This document shows positions 18,521 to 29,189 of a DNA stretch of 64,000 nt, piece by piece. The position numbers and the translations under genes were made by a program. The notes under the pieces were generated by a model, which was given only the letters and a program-made list of their open reading frames with translations, was not told the DNA's origin and made no database searches. How positions within the stretch are numbered: the stretch's first letter is position 1; every line of letters starts with the position of its first letter. The DNA comes from Methylobacterium sp. SyP6R (lineage in GTDB: Bacteria; Pseudomonadota; Alphaproteobacteria; Rhizobiales; Beijerinckiaceae): positions 124,001 through 188,000 of the forward strand of contig NZ_JAAQRC020000003.1 in assembly GCF_019216885.1 (NCBI RefSeq), read 5' to 3'.

Positions 18521-19700
18521 CGCTTTCCGGTTGATTAGGCCAGCTTGGGCTTTGGCTTTGCGGTTTTGGGCAGCCAGTGGAAGCTTGTGCGTGAGCTGAT
18601 GAGGTCGGGCTGCTCGCTTAAGGTCGCGCACCGCTGCTCGACCACGCGTTCCAACTCATCCAGGTTGGCGATGTACCGGTTGACCACCGGCTCATCGACC
18701 AGCGGCCACAACGTCTCGGCCGGCTGCAGTTCGGGCGTATAGGGCGGCAGGTAGACGAGCCGCACACCCTCGGGCACGCTTAGATTGGGCTGCGTGTGCC
18801 AGCCGGCATTGTCGAGCATCACCACCGCCCGGCAGCGCGTGCCGGCTCCGACCTCGCGCGCGAAGTCGGCCAAGAGTCGCTCGAAGAACGGCTTGGACAG
18901 GCCGTTGGAGAGGTACCACACCGTCTCGCCCATGGCCGGCGCCACGAAGGCGGTGACGTGCAGCCACTTGAAGCGATGCTGGCCCAGCGCCACCGGCCGC
19001 TCTCCCGCCGGCGCCCAGACCCGTCGCGTGACCGGCTTCAGGCCGAGGCGGTGCTCGTCCATCGCGTAGACGACGACCGGCAGGCGCGGCTCACGGGCCT
19101 CCTCCTCGTCGACGGCCTGCGCCAACTTTTTTTAAAAGCCTGCGCAGCCTCGGGCGTGGCCGCGCGCGGGTTGCGCGGGCGCGGCCGTTGCAGCGACCAG
19201 CCCAGCGCCTTGAGCGCCTCCCAGCCGCGCTGCACCGCCACCTGCTCGCGCCCCAGGTCCTGGGCCAGGACGTCCGCCACCGTGCGGCTCGTCCACACGC
19301 CCCCGTCCGGCGGCGGCTCGGCCAGGCGCTGACGCAATCGCTCGAGGACATCTGGCGTCAGGAGGCTGGCCGCGGCCCCGTTGTGGCGGCGCCGATCACC
19401 CAGCGCCTCGACCCCCTCAGCGTTGTAGCGCTCGCACAAACGGCGCACCCAGCGTTCGCTGAAGGCGGTCGCCGCGGCGGCTTCTGCGAAACTGTGGCCC
19501 TTGGCCAGAAGCCAGATCGCCTGGGTCTGGCGGGCGGTGCGCGCGTCACGGCAGGCCGTGAAGCGCTCCGCCAACTCCGACACGCTCAGGTGGGCTACCG
19601 GGCCAGCCATCGCCGCCTCCTTCGACAAACAGCATGCCCGACCAATGCGCCAGCACACCCGTCAGTTCACAGCTAAGCTGATCGAATCATACGGAAATCG
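18521..19700 (-). mobile_element. IS630-family insertion sequence inserted at TA
   Basis: The element is flanked by TA at 18519-18520 and 19701-19702. Its ends are related inverted repeats (CGCTTTCCGGTTGATTAGG on the left, CGATTTCCGTATGATTCGA on the minus strand of the right). Removing it with one TA restores continuity with the IS66 sequence seen at 5831-5890. One transposase in two frames fills it. Confidence 0.88.
18535..19610 (-). CDS. IS630-family transposase, probably made by -1 frameshifting
   Basis: The first frame starts at the ATG at 19610 with GGAGG 6 nt upstream and holds the HTH region (ELAERFTACRDARTARQTQA, SFAEAAAATAFSERWVRRLC). The second frame ends at 18535 and holds the DDE core: VVYAMDEHRLGLK (Asp), VVMLDNAGWHTQ (Asp), YTPELQPAETLWPLVD (Glu). 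The two join at a run of seven A residues on the coding strand (19127-19133). A -1 shift there gives a normal-length IS630 protein (about 355 residues). Slippage at A-runs is a known way for this family to make its transposase, so this may be functional rather than broken. Confidence 0.82.
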
Positions 19701-20007
19701 TATCAGCGCTCGCTTGCGCCCTTCGTTCCCGGACTTGGGTGCCCGGACTTGGCAGCGATGGGGCGGGACGTCTCGCCTCGCGCCTTGTGGTCGCTCGCCG
19801 GAGGCTTGGAGGACGTACGTGATATCTTCTCCGGCCTGTGCAAGCGCGCTACCAACTCGATCAATTCCTCCTTGCTGACGTGCTCAATGTCGCTGCAGCT
19901 CGCCCCGACAGGGAATGAGCCTATTCGCCAGTCGACAAGGGGTGCGGGCGACCCAGCACCCAACACGGGACTGAACCGCTCCGGCCAGCCATCCCCAGGG
20001 TCACGAC

Positions 20008-20553
20008 CTGCCGACTGTCTGCCCAATCATGCAATTTGGTTTGCGCTTAAAGTAAGAGGAGCCAGCGCGGTTATCTCGAAGGCCTTCATTTATTTTAGAG
20101 TGTCCGACAGTCGATTGAGTCATATAAACTCCGGACAAGCTTTTTGGTGGTTGGTGGTGGTAGTTCGCTACTGCTAAGATGCATCGATGCAGGTGTTCGT
20201 CCCGGTGTCGTCCGGACCTCTGCCGATCCAACGCCGGCGAGAGGTGGACGTCTCCCCCCCTCCCCTCCCCTGGCTTCGTCAACCACCACGACGCGATCTC
20301 GGTCCCGATGTCCGCGAGGTCGCGCGACTGCTCGTTGGTGAGCGACATCACCGTACCCGATCGAGCCACTCCTCGTTGCATCGCCGCGCCGTTGAAAACC
20401 CCGAACTGCATTCGCTCAGGGCAAGGATGGTGCGTCGTGCGCGTCCTCGATGACCTTGCGCTTGGGATGATGCTTTGCGCTTACCATGGCGTCACAGCGC
20501 AGCAGTCGGCTGCGGACCGTCACGATCATGTAATTCCCGTCCCACGTTCGGCT
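20008..20553. other. Gene-free stretch
   Basis: No credible gene is seen. A G/T-rich run (GGTGGTTGGTGGTGG, about 20146-20160) and a C-rich run (CCCCCCCTCCCCTCCCC, about 20254-20270) stand out. A minus-strand frame starting at 20348 (MSLTNEQSRDLADIGTEIAS) looks protein-like for about 30 residues only and is not called. Confidence 0.5.
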
Positions 20554-20559
20554 TTAGTC

Positions 20560-20960
20560 GATCGTCTTGCGCACTCTGCCGACGAAAGCAGGCATTGATG
20601 CTTGGACCAGATCATCGGCGGCTCGGGTCGAGATACTCTGGATATGGGCCTCCTCGATCACCGCGGTCAGCGCCTTCTCGGTCATCCGGTACGGCTCCAG
20701 GGAACTCGGGAAGTCGCTCCCCCGTCTCCAGCTCCGGGACGCCCGGCTCGACGGTGCCGACCCGCCGCTGCCAGTCCCGGTCACGGTAGTCCGCGGATCG
20801 AGTCCGGGGCAAGCTGTTGCGCCGGGTCAGCTACTCCGGGCTCTTCTCGCTTTTCGCCGCCCCAGTCATGCCAGTGACCTTCAGGTTCATCGGCTGCTCG
20901 CAGGTAATACCGGTCATCTCGCGCAGCACGTCCGCGTGAGCGCTCCTCTCAGCCAGCGCC
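20560..20960 (-). pseudogene. IS256 (mutator-type) transposase remnant
   Basis: Reading leftward in shifting frames: DVLREMTGITCEQ and LKVTGMTGAAKSEKSPE (near 20900), then DYRDRDWQRRVGTVEPGVPE, then [20 protein letters not shown] and STRAADDLVQASM. These follow the order of the N-terminal third of IS256-family transposases (LTGAAYGERSPERxxxRNGYRDRDW..., [25 protein letters not shown]). Frameshifts and the absence of the catalytic domain make it non-functional. Confidence 0.8.
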
Positions 20961-21341
20961 CACAGCCTCGTCGTGGAGCCGGGATTCGGGGGGGCTCCCG
21001 GGTTCAGGGTTGGTGGCTTACAACTCGATCCTACCCGTCACAGCCGATGGCCATCCCCGCGAGAGATCCCGCTTGCGACAGCGCCATGATGGGCGCGCAT
21101 GCGACCTCTCTCGCATTCGCCCAGACACACTCAAAGGGATGCGGCTGCATCGATCCCACGGTGACGTGGCTGGATTTTACAGGTTGGGTGATGAGCGGCT
21201 CTACTCGGTGCTGCTCGAACTGGTCGCAGGCGAGCAGGCGGTGTCAGTCGTGGTCGCCCGTCGTGTTATGCAGCAGCAGGTGCAGACGGCTGTTCGCCGG
21301 CTGCTGAGCGGAGCATTATCCACGTAGCGTGTAGCCGCCGA
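20961..21341. other. Gene-free stretch before the second IS21
   Basis: A plus-strand frame at 21010-21327 exists but has no recognisable motif and poor codon character. I see no repeat or regulatory structure here. Confidence 0.4.
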
Positions 21342-21387
21342 TGTGAAACTGACCCGGTCGCCGATTGAATCCTGACCCAGGCCGTAG

Positions 21388-23252
<1,865 letters not shown>

Positions 23253-23317
23253 GGGGTGGGTCAGGTTACGATCGGCGACAAAGCCAAAAGTGGGTCAGAC
23301 TTCAATCGGCGTTGACA

Positions 23318-24204
23318 TAGCGCATCGAATGGTCACTTCCCGTGCTGCTCGTCAGGCATCAGGCCGAGGCCACGAGATTGAGGCCGTGCTCGACGCGCAG
23401 AGCCGTTCGGTGCCAAATCCGCCCTGGCTACACCCGAGTGCCCTACCCCCTCCCCTCATGCGCTGCACCGGCGTAAGCCGGCATCGTGCTGATGCCCACG
23501 CCACAGGTGCGTCAACGCAGGCGACCTCTCGTCGGCGGAGACCATGCAGCGCATGTCGTGGCTTTCCGGATCTTCCAAGTTGGCATCCCGCTGCATAGGG
23601 CGTTGCGATCAATAATATTAAGAGTCAGCAGAACCATCGCGAGGTCGATCGCCTCATGCGACGAACGGCACAACGCCTTGGCATGGGTGGATGCGCGTTC
23701 TCGGGATCGTCTCTTCTTTACACGAGCGCCAAGGGAACGACGCCAGAATTTGCTCTGCTCATCAAAGTTCCCGCTATGTCGCGAACGTGTTGCAAAAAAA
23801 GTTCGCGCTCATGACGCGGACTTGGACGGTCCACGTGCCGGAGTGCTGTCATAAAGGCGAAGGCCGTGATCGCGATGTTGGGCGTCGCGTCTACACCGTA
23901 CATATTGAGCCCATATAACGGGCGGTCGTTCATATCCCGCCATCTTTGCGTGTGGGGGCAGGACCACCCTGTAGGCGTGGTTCGGGAATCAGCGCGTCGA
24001 TGACGCGAAAGGCGCCGGGACATACGGGTGCTACGAAGCTGCTCTCACGCGACCGGCACCAATCTCCACCCCAGCATGATGCGTGAGGGTTGGAAGGTAT
24101 GTGGCCGTCAGCTTGGGAGAGAGCTCGTGTCGGCGCCTGTGTGCACCACGGCTGCCCTCGGCGGCCACCAGGGCGGTGCGAGGTGATGCTCATAAAACCC
24201 GCTT
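23318..24204. other. Gene-free leader region upstream of the partition genes
   Basis: About 0.9 kb with no credible open frame and lower GC than the surroundings. Nothing recognisable is seen apart from its position in front of parS and parA, where promoters and possibly further partition-control sites are expected. Confidence 0.45.
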
Positions 24205-24220
24205 GTTGTCTGCTGACAAC
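24205..24220. promoter_or_regulatory. parS-like partition site upstream of parA
   Basis: GTTGTCTGCTGACAAC is a 16-bp site fitting the repABC-type parS consensus GTTNNCNGCNGNNAAC at every fixed base. It lies 123 bp before parA. A second copy, as the reverse complement, lies inside parB at 25619-25634. Confidence 0.8.
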
Positions 24221-24342
24221 GAGGGCATCCGTTAAGGAGCGGTTTACCCTTAATTCCTTGCCAGCCGGTGCGAACTATGTCGTCTATCGAGAGACGGTGA
24301 GACAGCGTTTTACGCGCTGATGCCGTCTCGGATGGATCATGA

Positions 24343-25557
24343 ATGACGCAAGTACCCCACACGCATTCAGAGGTCGTTGAGACTGCCGCGCAGCGCGTGA
24401 ACCGTCACGCCTCTCTCTTGTCCGGCCAACTTCGGAACCTCACCGCGTCGCTGTTCCCCCCAGCGTCCCAGAAAATGCTGCGGTCCTTCAGTTCAGGAGA
24501 GGTCGCAAAATTTGTAGGGGTGTCCGACGGATACCTGCGGCAGCTCTCGATCGATGGACTTGGACCGGCGCCGGCCATAGCGACGGGTGGGCGCCGGTCC
24601 TACACGCTCACACAGGTCAACGAACTGCGAGCCTATCTCGCTGAAGCGCGACCTCGCGAGGCCATGCAGTTCCTGCCACGACGTCGTCCAGGCGAGCCGT
24701 TGCAGGTGATCGCGGTCGCCAACTTCAAGGGCGGTTCAGCGAAAACCACGACATCGCTCTACCTGGCGCAGTATCTGGCTTTGCGTGGTTTCCGGGTTCT
24801 GGCGATCGATCTGGATCCGCAAGCGTCATTGTCGTCGATGTTCGGGTATCAGCCGGAATTCGATATCGACCGAAATGAGACACTCTACGGTGCGATCCGC
24901 TACGACGACGAGCGCCGGCCTACACGGGAGGTCATCCGGCCGACCTATTTCGACGGCGTCAGCATCGTTCCCGGAAATCTGGAGTTGATGGAGTTCGAAC
25001 ATCAGACACCACGCGCCATGATTGACCGAAAGGCCCGTGGCCACGACATGTTCTTCAGGAGGGTTGCAACCGCTCTGGGCGAAGTCGAGTCGGATTACGA
25101 TGTGGTCGTGATCGACTGCCCACCGCAACTGGGCTACCTCACCATGGGGGCTCTCAACGCGGCGACTGCTATGGTGGTCACCATCCATCCGCAGATGGTC
25201 GACATGGCGTCCATGAGCCAATTCCTCCTTATGACCTCGGATCTGATGTCCGTGATTGAGGATGCTGGTGGACACCTGCATCACGATTTCATCCGCTACG
25301 TCGTCACCCGGCATGATCCGAACGACGTGCCCGAGACGCAGATCGTCGCCTTGTTGCGCAATCTGTTCGGCGACGACGTACTGAACGCTGCCGCCTGGAA
25401 GTCGACAGCCGTTGCTAATGCGGGACTGACGAAGCAGTCCCTCTATGAGCTGGAGCGTGGGTCGGTCGGTCGAGCGGCCTATGACAGGGCACTCGAATCC
25501 GTCGATGCGGTGAATGCCGAGATCACACATTTGATCAAACAGGCGTGGGGCCGATGA
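24343..25557 (+). CDS. parA: Plasmid partition ATPase, RepA/ParA type (repABC-like)
   Basis: A 404-residue Walker-type partition ATPase. Residues about 48-100 form a MerR-like HTH (FSSGEVAKFVGVSDGYLRQL, then GGRRSYTLTQVNELRAYL) typical of RepA of repABC systems and used for autorepression. The deviant Walker A is VANFKGGSAKTTTSLYLAQY (KGGSAKTT at 129-136), the A' motif is FRVLAIDLDPQASLSSMFG and the Walker B is YDVVVIDCPPQLGYLTM. The ATG at 24343 follows a GGATGGATCATGA stretch. Its stop overlaps the parB start by 4 bp. No repC follows parB, so initiation is taken over by the RPA-type gene at 16063. Confidence 0.93.
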   Translation: MTQVPHTHSEVVETAAQRVNRHASLLSGQLRNLTASLFPPASQKMLRSFSSGEVAKFVGVSDGYLRQLSIDGLGPAPAIATGGRRSYTLTQVNELRAYLAEARPREAMQFLPRRRPGEPLQVIAVANFKGGSAKTTTSLYLAQYLALRGFRVLAIDLDPQASLSSMFGYQPEFDIDRNETLYGAIRYDDERRPTREVIRPTYFDGVSIVPGNLELMEFEHQTPRAMIDRKARGHDMFFRRVATALGEVESDYDVVVIDCPPQLGYLTMGALNAATAMVVTIHPQMVDMASMSQFLLMTSDLMSVIEDAGGHLHHDFIRYVVTRHDPNDVPETQIVALLRNLFGDDVLNAAAWKSTAVANAGLTKQSLYELERGSVGRAAYDRALESVDAVNAEITHLIKQAWGR

Positions 25558-26528
25558 CGAAGACAACTGGAACCAACCGCACCCGTGCGATCAGCGCTCT
25601 CTTCGCCATCCAACCGCCGTTGTCAGCAGACAACAAACCCCGGATCCCATCCGGCTCGGTCAACGCACTCCGCTCGACCCTGACCGACTCCGAGCGGGAG
25701 AACGAAGAGCTGCGCCAGCAGCTTCAGTCCGGCGCATCGATCGTTACGATCGATGCAGACCTCATCGATGCGTCACCCATCGTCGATCGCTTTCATGAAG
25801 CCGATGATCCAACCTACGAGGCGCTGAAGGCTTCCATCGCTCAACGCGGGCAGGAGATTCCGATTCTCGTTCGTCCGCTCAAGAGCGGACGTTATCAGAG
25901 CGCCTATGGTCATCGCAGGGTGCGGGTCGCGCGCGAGCTCGGCCTGCCGGTCAAGGCCGTCGTTCGCGAACTCACGGACGAAGACCTGATCGTTGCCCAA
26001 GGCGTCGAGAACGCGGCACGCGAGGACCTGAGCTTCATTGAGCGCGCCTTCTTCGCGGCCCGTTTGGAGGATGCAGGCTATGAACGATCTGTTATCCAAG
26101 AGGCATTGGCCATCGACCGGGCGGAAGCGTCGAAGCTGATTACCGTTGCTCGCGCCGTTCCGCCCGACATCGCCGAGGCCATAGGTCGTGCACCCAAAGT
26201 CGGGCGTGGGCGCTGGCAGGCTCTGGCCGACGCGCTCAAGGACGAAGCAGCACTTGAGCGTGCAGGCAGAGTCATCCACGACCCGCAGTTCAGGGGGGCG
26301 TCAGATGACAGATTCCTTGCCCTCCTAAAAGCGGCCACTGCAACACCGGCCGAGTCAAAGCTCATTCGCACCGTGTTCTGCAACGAGAAGCCGGTTGCCA
26401 AGGTTCAGGAGACGGCCAAGGACATCCGCGTGACGCTGACCAGGGAAGGGGGGTTCGCCCACTACTTGCTGGAGCAGCTTCCCAATCTGTTCGAGGCCTT
26501 CGAGCGCAGCCGCATTCGCGACGAGTGA
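25554..26528 (+). CDS. parB: Plasmid partition protein, RepB/ParB type
   Basis: A 324-residue centromere-binding protein. The N-terminal tail (TNRTRAISALFAIQPPLSAD) resembles the ParA-interacting end of RepB proteins. A ParB/Srx-like nuclease-fold domain covers about residues 70-150 (PTYEALKASIAQRGQEIPIL, SAYGHRRVRVARELGLPVKA, IVAQGVENAAREDLSFIERA). The HTH that reads parS follows (SVIQEALAIDRAEASKLITV). The C-terminal dimerisation region ends at 26528. A GTG at 25545 is open in frame, but the ATG at 25554 gives the 4-bp ATGA coupling to parA and is preferred. Codons 22-27 contain a parS-like site. Confidence 0.92.
   Translation: MTKTTGTNRTRAISALFAIQPPLSADNKPRIPSGSVNALRSTLTDSERENEELRQQLQSGASIVTIDADLIDASPIVDRFHEADDPTYEALKASIAQRGQEIPILVRPLKSGRYQSAYGHRRVRVARELGLPVKAVVRELTDEDLIVAQGVENAAREDLSFIERAFFAARLEDAGYERSVIQEALAIDRAEASKLITVARAVPPDIAEAIGRAPKVGRGRWQALADALKDEAALERAGRVIHDPQFRGASDDRFLALLKAATATPAESKLIRTVFCNEKPVAKVQETAKDIRVTLTREGGFAHYLLEQLPNLFEAFERSRIRDE
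25619..25634. promoter_or_regulatory. parS-like site inside parB
   Basis: GTTGTCAGCAGACAAC is the exact reverse complement of the site at 24205-24220 and again fits GTTNNCNGCNGNNAAC. It lies in the coding sequence of parB, encoding Leu-Ser-Ala-Asp-Asn. parS sites within partition genes are known for some repABC plasmids. Confidence 0.78.
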
Positions 26529-27724
26529 GGCTCCGGCGAAGTTGCGAGTCCATGAGGGGCCGGACACCACGACTTCGGCTCGCGTCAGGAGTGGCTTGCG
26601 CTTGATGCGCAGGCTCGTTCTTCGACGACATGCCGACAGGACCGGGGCGAGGATGTCGTCGGTGGTAACGGTGCGATGTCGCCGCCGAACTGCCCGAGGA
26701 TCGCAGGGAGGGGAGGGGGGACGGCCTGATTCATCATGACGGGGCTGTCCCAGCCGGCCGGACATCGGGCGCGTATACTACAGCAGCGTCTCGCGTCCGG
26801 GATCACCTCGAACCGAGAACGCTGTGACCGGCGGGTCGTCCGCGGCGTTAAGCCATCAGGCTATCGGCGAGACCTGACCGCTACACCGCCGAGCCTTGGC
26901 CCCACAAGTTCGAGCGGACGGACCTGATCCGGTCGCGGCGGTAGGCCAGTCAGGTGATCTGTGCATCCTTGAAGGATACACTCTGCGGCCTGAGGCTGCA
27001 CGAATGCGTTGGCCCGTCACGACACGATCCGACGACCGCAGGTGTAGTTCTGGACGCGGTTCGTCCTCATTGTGACCGGCGAGGTGGTGGGCAGGACGAT
27101 GGTCGATATTGTCTCGTCGCAATCGCCCGAGAATCCATCCCACGGCTGGATCAAGCTGAGTATGGGCAGCGTCACTCGGGAGGGGGCGCTGGCGCTACCA
27201 CGCACGCTCAAGCCGGCCGTGCGCCGACCACCATAGCCCGTCCAGCCGCGGTTCCCACGGCGCTTGCCGACGGCCTGACGCCGATCACCGCGGACGTACT
27301 GGTCGAGACCGGCACCATGACGTCGGATGAGGTGGGTTTCTGCTGTGGACGCCAGGCCATGTCGCTGCTCGCGTCGGGCTCGCAGACCGCGAGGGCGCCG
27401 CTGGCGCCGTTTTTCGGCACGAGCGCGGCGGCGGGCGTCGCAGGGCACGTCGTCGGTCGCCTCCAGATTACGTTGCCCGATCAATGGCCGGAGACACACC
27501 GCGCCCCGCTGATGGACACCGCGGCCTGGCGGGCGGACCCGCACACAACGCGTCGCGTGCGGCGCACGCTGAAGGGCCGGATCGCCGGCACCGAAGCCGC
27601 GGAGCCGGTCTGAGACAGATCACGTGGTTGTCGAAATGGTCCGCCTCCACCGATCGCCGAGACTTCGCCGAGGCATACCAGTGCATCATTCCTGTATTTG
27701 CTGAACGCTGCGGCAGGTCGTGAA
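26529..27724. other. Gene-free 1.2-kb stretch after parB
   Basis: Several open frames exist on both strands (for example 26954-27613 plus and 27017-27544 minus), but none has a recognisable domain, ribosome site or neighbour logic. They overlap each other, as random high-GC frames do. There is no repC, copy-control RNA or terminator I can support. It is probably degraded DNA at the junction between plasmid maintenance and catabolic cargo. Confidence 0.45.
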
Positions 27725-27748
27725 GTGCGGGGGCGAAACACCCCGCAC
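27725..27748 (+). promoter_or_regulatory. Leader hairpin before the catabolic operon
   Basis: GTGCGGGG at 27725-27732 and CCCCGCAC at 27741-27748 form a perfect 8-bp stem with an 8-nt loop. It ends 1-2 nt before the Shine-Dalgarno-like AGGA (27750-27753) of the first gene (TTG at 27763). It may influence initiation or message stability. There is no T-run, so it is not an ordinary terminator. Confidence 0.45.
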
Positions 27749-27762
27749 GAGGATCTCACGGC

Positions 27763-29187
27763 TTGCCTCCCGCCACCCTCCAACTCGCCCGGACGTTCAG
27801 TGCCCTGACCTGGGCCGAGGTCCCGGCGCCCGTGCGCCATGAGACCGAGCGTCTCCTGCTCGACACGCTCGGATGCCTCCTTGCAGGAGCGGATACCGAG
27901 ATCGGGCCGATGGCCCGCCGGTTCGGTCTCGCCCTCGGCGGCGGGACTCCCGTCTTCGTCGCTGGCGGACCCCGCCTCGGCCTCCTCGGCGCCATCTACG
28001 CCAATGCGCGCATCGCCAATGCCCTCGACCTCGACGAGACGTTTCCGGTCGGTGCCCATTTCGGCGTCGGGGCGGTTGCAGCGGCACTCGGGCTCGCCGA
28101 AGCGCGGATGCAGTCGGGTGCGGCATTCCTGAGCGCGATCCTGACCGGCTACGAACTCGGCGCCCGGCTCGCGAGCCAGATCGGACCGATGATCGAGGTC
28201 GAGGACGGGCGGGTCACGGGATTTCCATCCGTCTGGGGCGTCGCCGCGCCCGTCGTCCTCGCAGCAGCCGGTGCGGCCGCACGGCTCCTTGAGCAGGATG
28301 CGTCCCTGTTCGCGCAGACCATCGGCTTGGCAGGCGCGAATACGCCGGTACCGGCCGGGGCACACTGGGCTGCGGCGATCGACTTGCCGAACGCGAAGTA
28401 TTGCGATGCGGGCTGGTGCGCCGTCACCGGGGCCGGCGGCGCTCTGGCGGCCGAGGCAGGCACCCGGGGATTTCCAACGATCCTCGACGGACCGAGCGGG
28501 TTGGCGCGGCTCTCGGGCGCGGCCTCGCCCACCGAGGCGCACCTGACCGCGGGGCTCGGTGAACGCTGGCTCATCGCCTACATCACCTACAAGCCTTGGC
28601 CGAGTTGCCGCTTCACGCATCCGGTGCTGACCGCCCTCGAGGCGATCCTGGCGAGCGAGCACCCCGCCGCCGACGCCATCACGGCGATCGTCGTCGAGAC
28701 CGGCCCGCTCACCGCCTCGGCCCGCTTCACGCAAGAAACGCCCCGCACCTTCGCGAGCCGGCAGTTCAGTTATCCTCACCTCATCGCGATGCGGCTCCTC
28801 GGCGTGCCGCCGGGCCCGGCCTGGTGCGACCCGCGCTGGGACGACGACCCGGCCGTTGCCGACTTGCGCGCCAAGGTCCGATTCGAGGCTCATCCGCGCG
28901 GCGAGGACTTTGTGCACAGCCTCACCCACAATCAGATGCGCGCGCTTCCCGGCGGAATCCAGGTCCACCTCGCCGACGGGAGGATCCTTCGGGCCGAGAG
29001 CGACACCGCGTGCGGCGACCCATGGAATCCCGAAACCCTCCTGTCGGACGAGGCGCTCGCTGCCAAGCTCCGCGGTCTCGCGCGGGGCCCGGTCGATCCG
29101 CTGATCGAGGCCGTGGGCGACCTCTCGCGCGCGACTTCGATCAAGCCTCTGATCGCGGCGCTCCAGGCCGCCAGCGGGATGCATTGA
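27763..29187 (+). CDS. MmgE/PrpD family protein
   Basis: A 474-residue all-alpha/small-domain protein of the MmgE/PrpD superfamily, which contains 2-methylcitrate dehydratase, cis-aconitate decarboxylase and related lyases and epimerases. Evidence includes the N-terminal LLLDTLGCLLAGAD, the ANALDLDETFPVGAHFGVGA segment (the family's N-x-x-D-x-D/H region), GYELGARLASQIG, the KPWPSCRFTHPVLTALEAIL motif (typically KPYPSCRFTH) and the C-terminal DPWNPET. Length is typical (450-480). The start is a TTG at 27763 with AGGA 9 nt upstream. It is the first gene of a rightward run that continues, 2 bp after its stop, with the GlpD-like gene. The exact substrate is not predictable. Confidence 0.85.
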   Translation: MPPATLQLARTFSALTWAEVPAPVRHETERLLLDTLGCLLAGADTEIGPMARRFGLALGGGTPVFVAGGPRLGLLGAIYANARIANALDLDETFPVGAHFGVGAVAAALGLAEARMQSGAAFLSAILTGYELGARLASQIGPMIEVEDGRVTGFPSVWGVAAPVVLAAAGAAARLLEQDASLFAQTIGLAGANTPVPAGAHWAAAIDLPNAKYCDAGWCAVTGAGGALAAEAGTRGFPTILDGPSGLARLSGAASPTEAHLTAGLGERWLIAYITYKPWPSCRFTHPVLTALEAILASEHPAADAITAIVVETGPLTASARFTQETPRTFASRQFSYPHLIAMRLLGVPPGPAWCDPRWDDDPAVADLRAKVRFEAHPRGEDFVHSLTHNQMRALPGGIQVHLADGRILRAESDTACGDPWNPETLLSDEALAAKLRGLARGPVDPLIEAVGDLSRATSIKPLIAALQAASGMH

Positions 29188-29189
29188 GC

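Larger units (their letters stand above)
17418..19917 (-). pseudogene. IS66 transposase, frameshifted and interrupted by IS630
   Basis: The head (SKEELIELVARLHRPEKISR, then TSSKPPASDHKARGE) is at 19703-19917. The middle (PFEPLLHAVATDLRTFRALS, LSDLFGLRLSQGELMNLLRR) is at about 17990-18358. The tail (FGLARGLIELAASTLARKRR, LRLAVVQRKMPNGYRALWAP, TPFASLLGTITA) is at 17418-17855. All parts align with the intact transposase at 4757-6040. The middle and tail are in different frames, and the head is separated from the rest by the IS630 at 18521-19700. Confidence 0.85.
17352..20007 (-). mobile_element. Decayed IS66 element carrying an IS630
   Basis: The left edge GACATGACCCACGGG and the right edge (GTCGTGACCCTGGGG on the minus strand) are degenerate versions of the IS66 ends at 4685 and 6140. 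Subtracting the IS630 insertion leaves about 1.47 kb, close to the 1456 bp of the intact copy. The transposase inside is frameshifted. The flanks share CTGC but not a full 8-bp duplication, consistent with age. Confidence 0.7.

Noticed and set aside
20001..20348. A minus-strand frame beginning MSLTNEQSRDLADIGTEIAS
   Set aside because: Only the first 30 residues look like a protein; it then degenerates and runs into IS66 sequence. It could be the start of a truncated gene but cannot be supported.
26954..27613. A 219-codon plus-strand frame after parB
   Set aside because: It overlaps an equally long minus-strand frame, has no ribosome site, no recognised domain and no neighbour logic.
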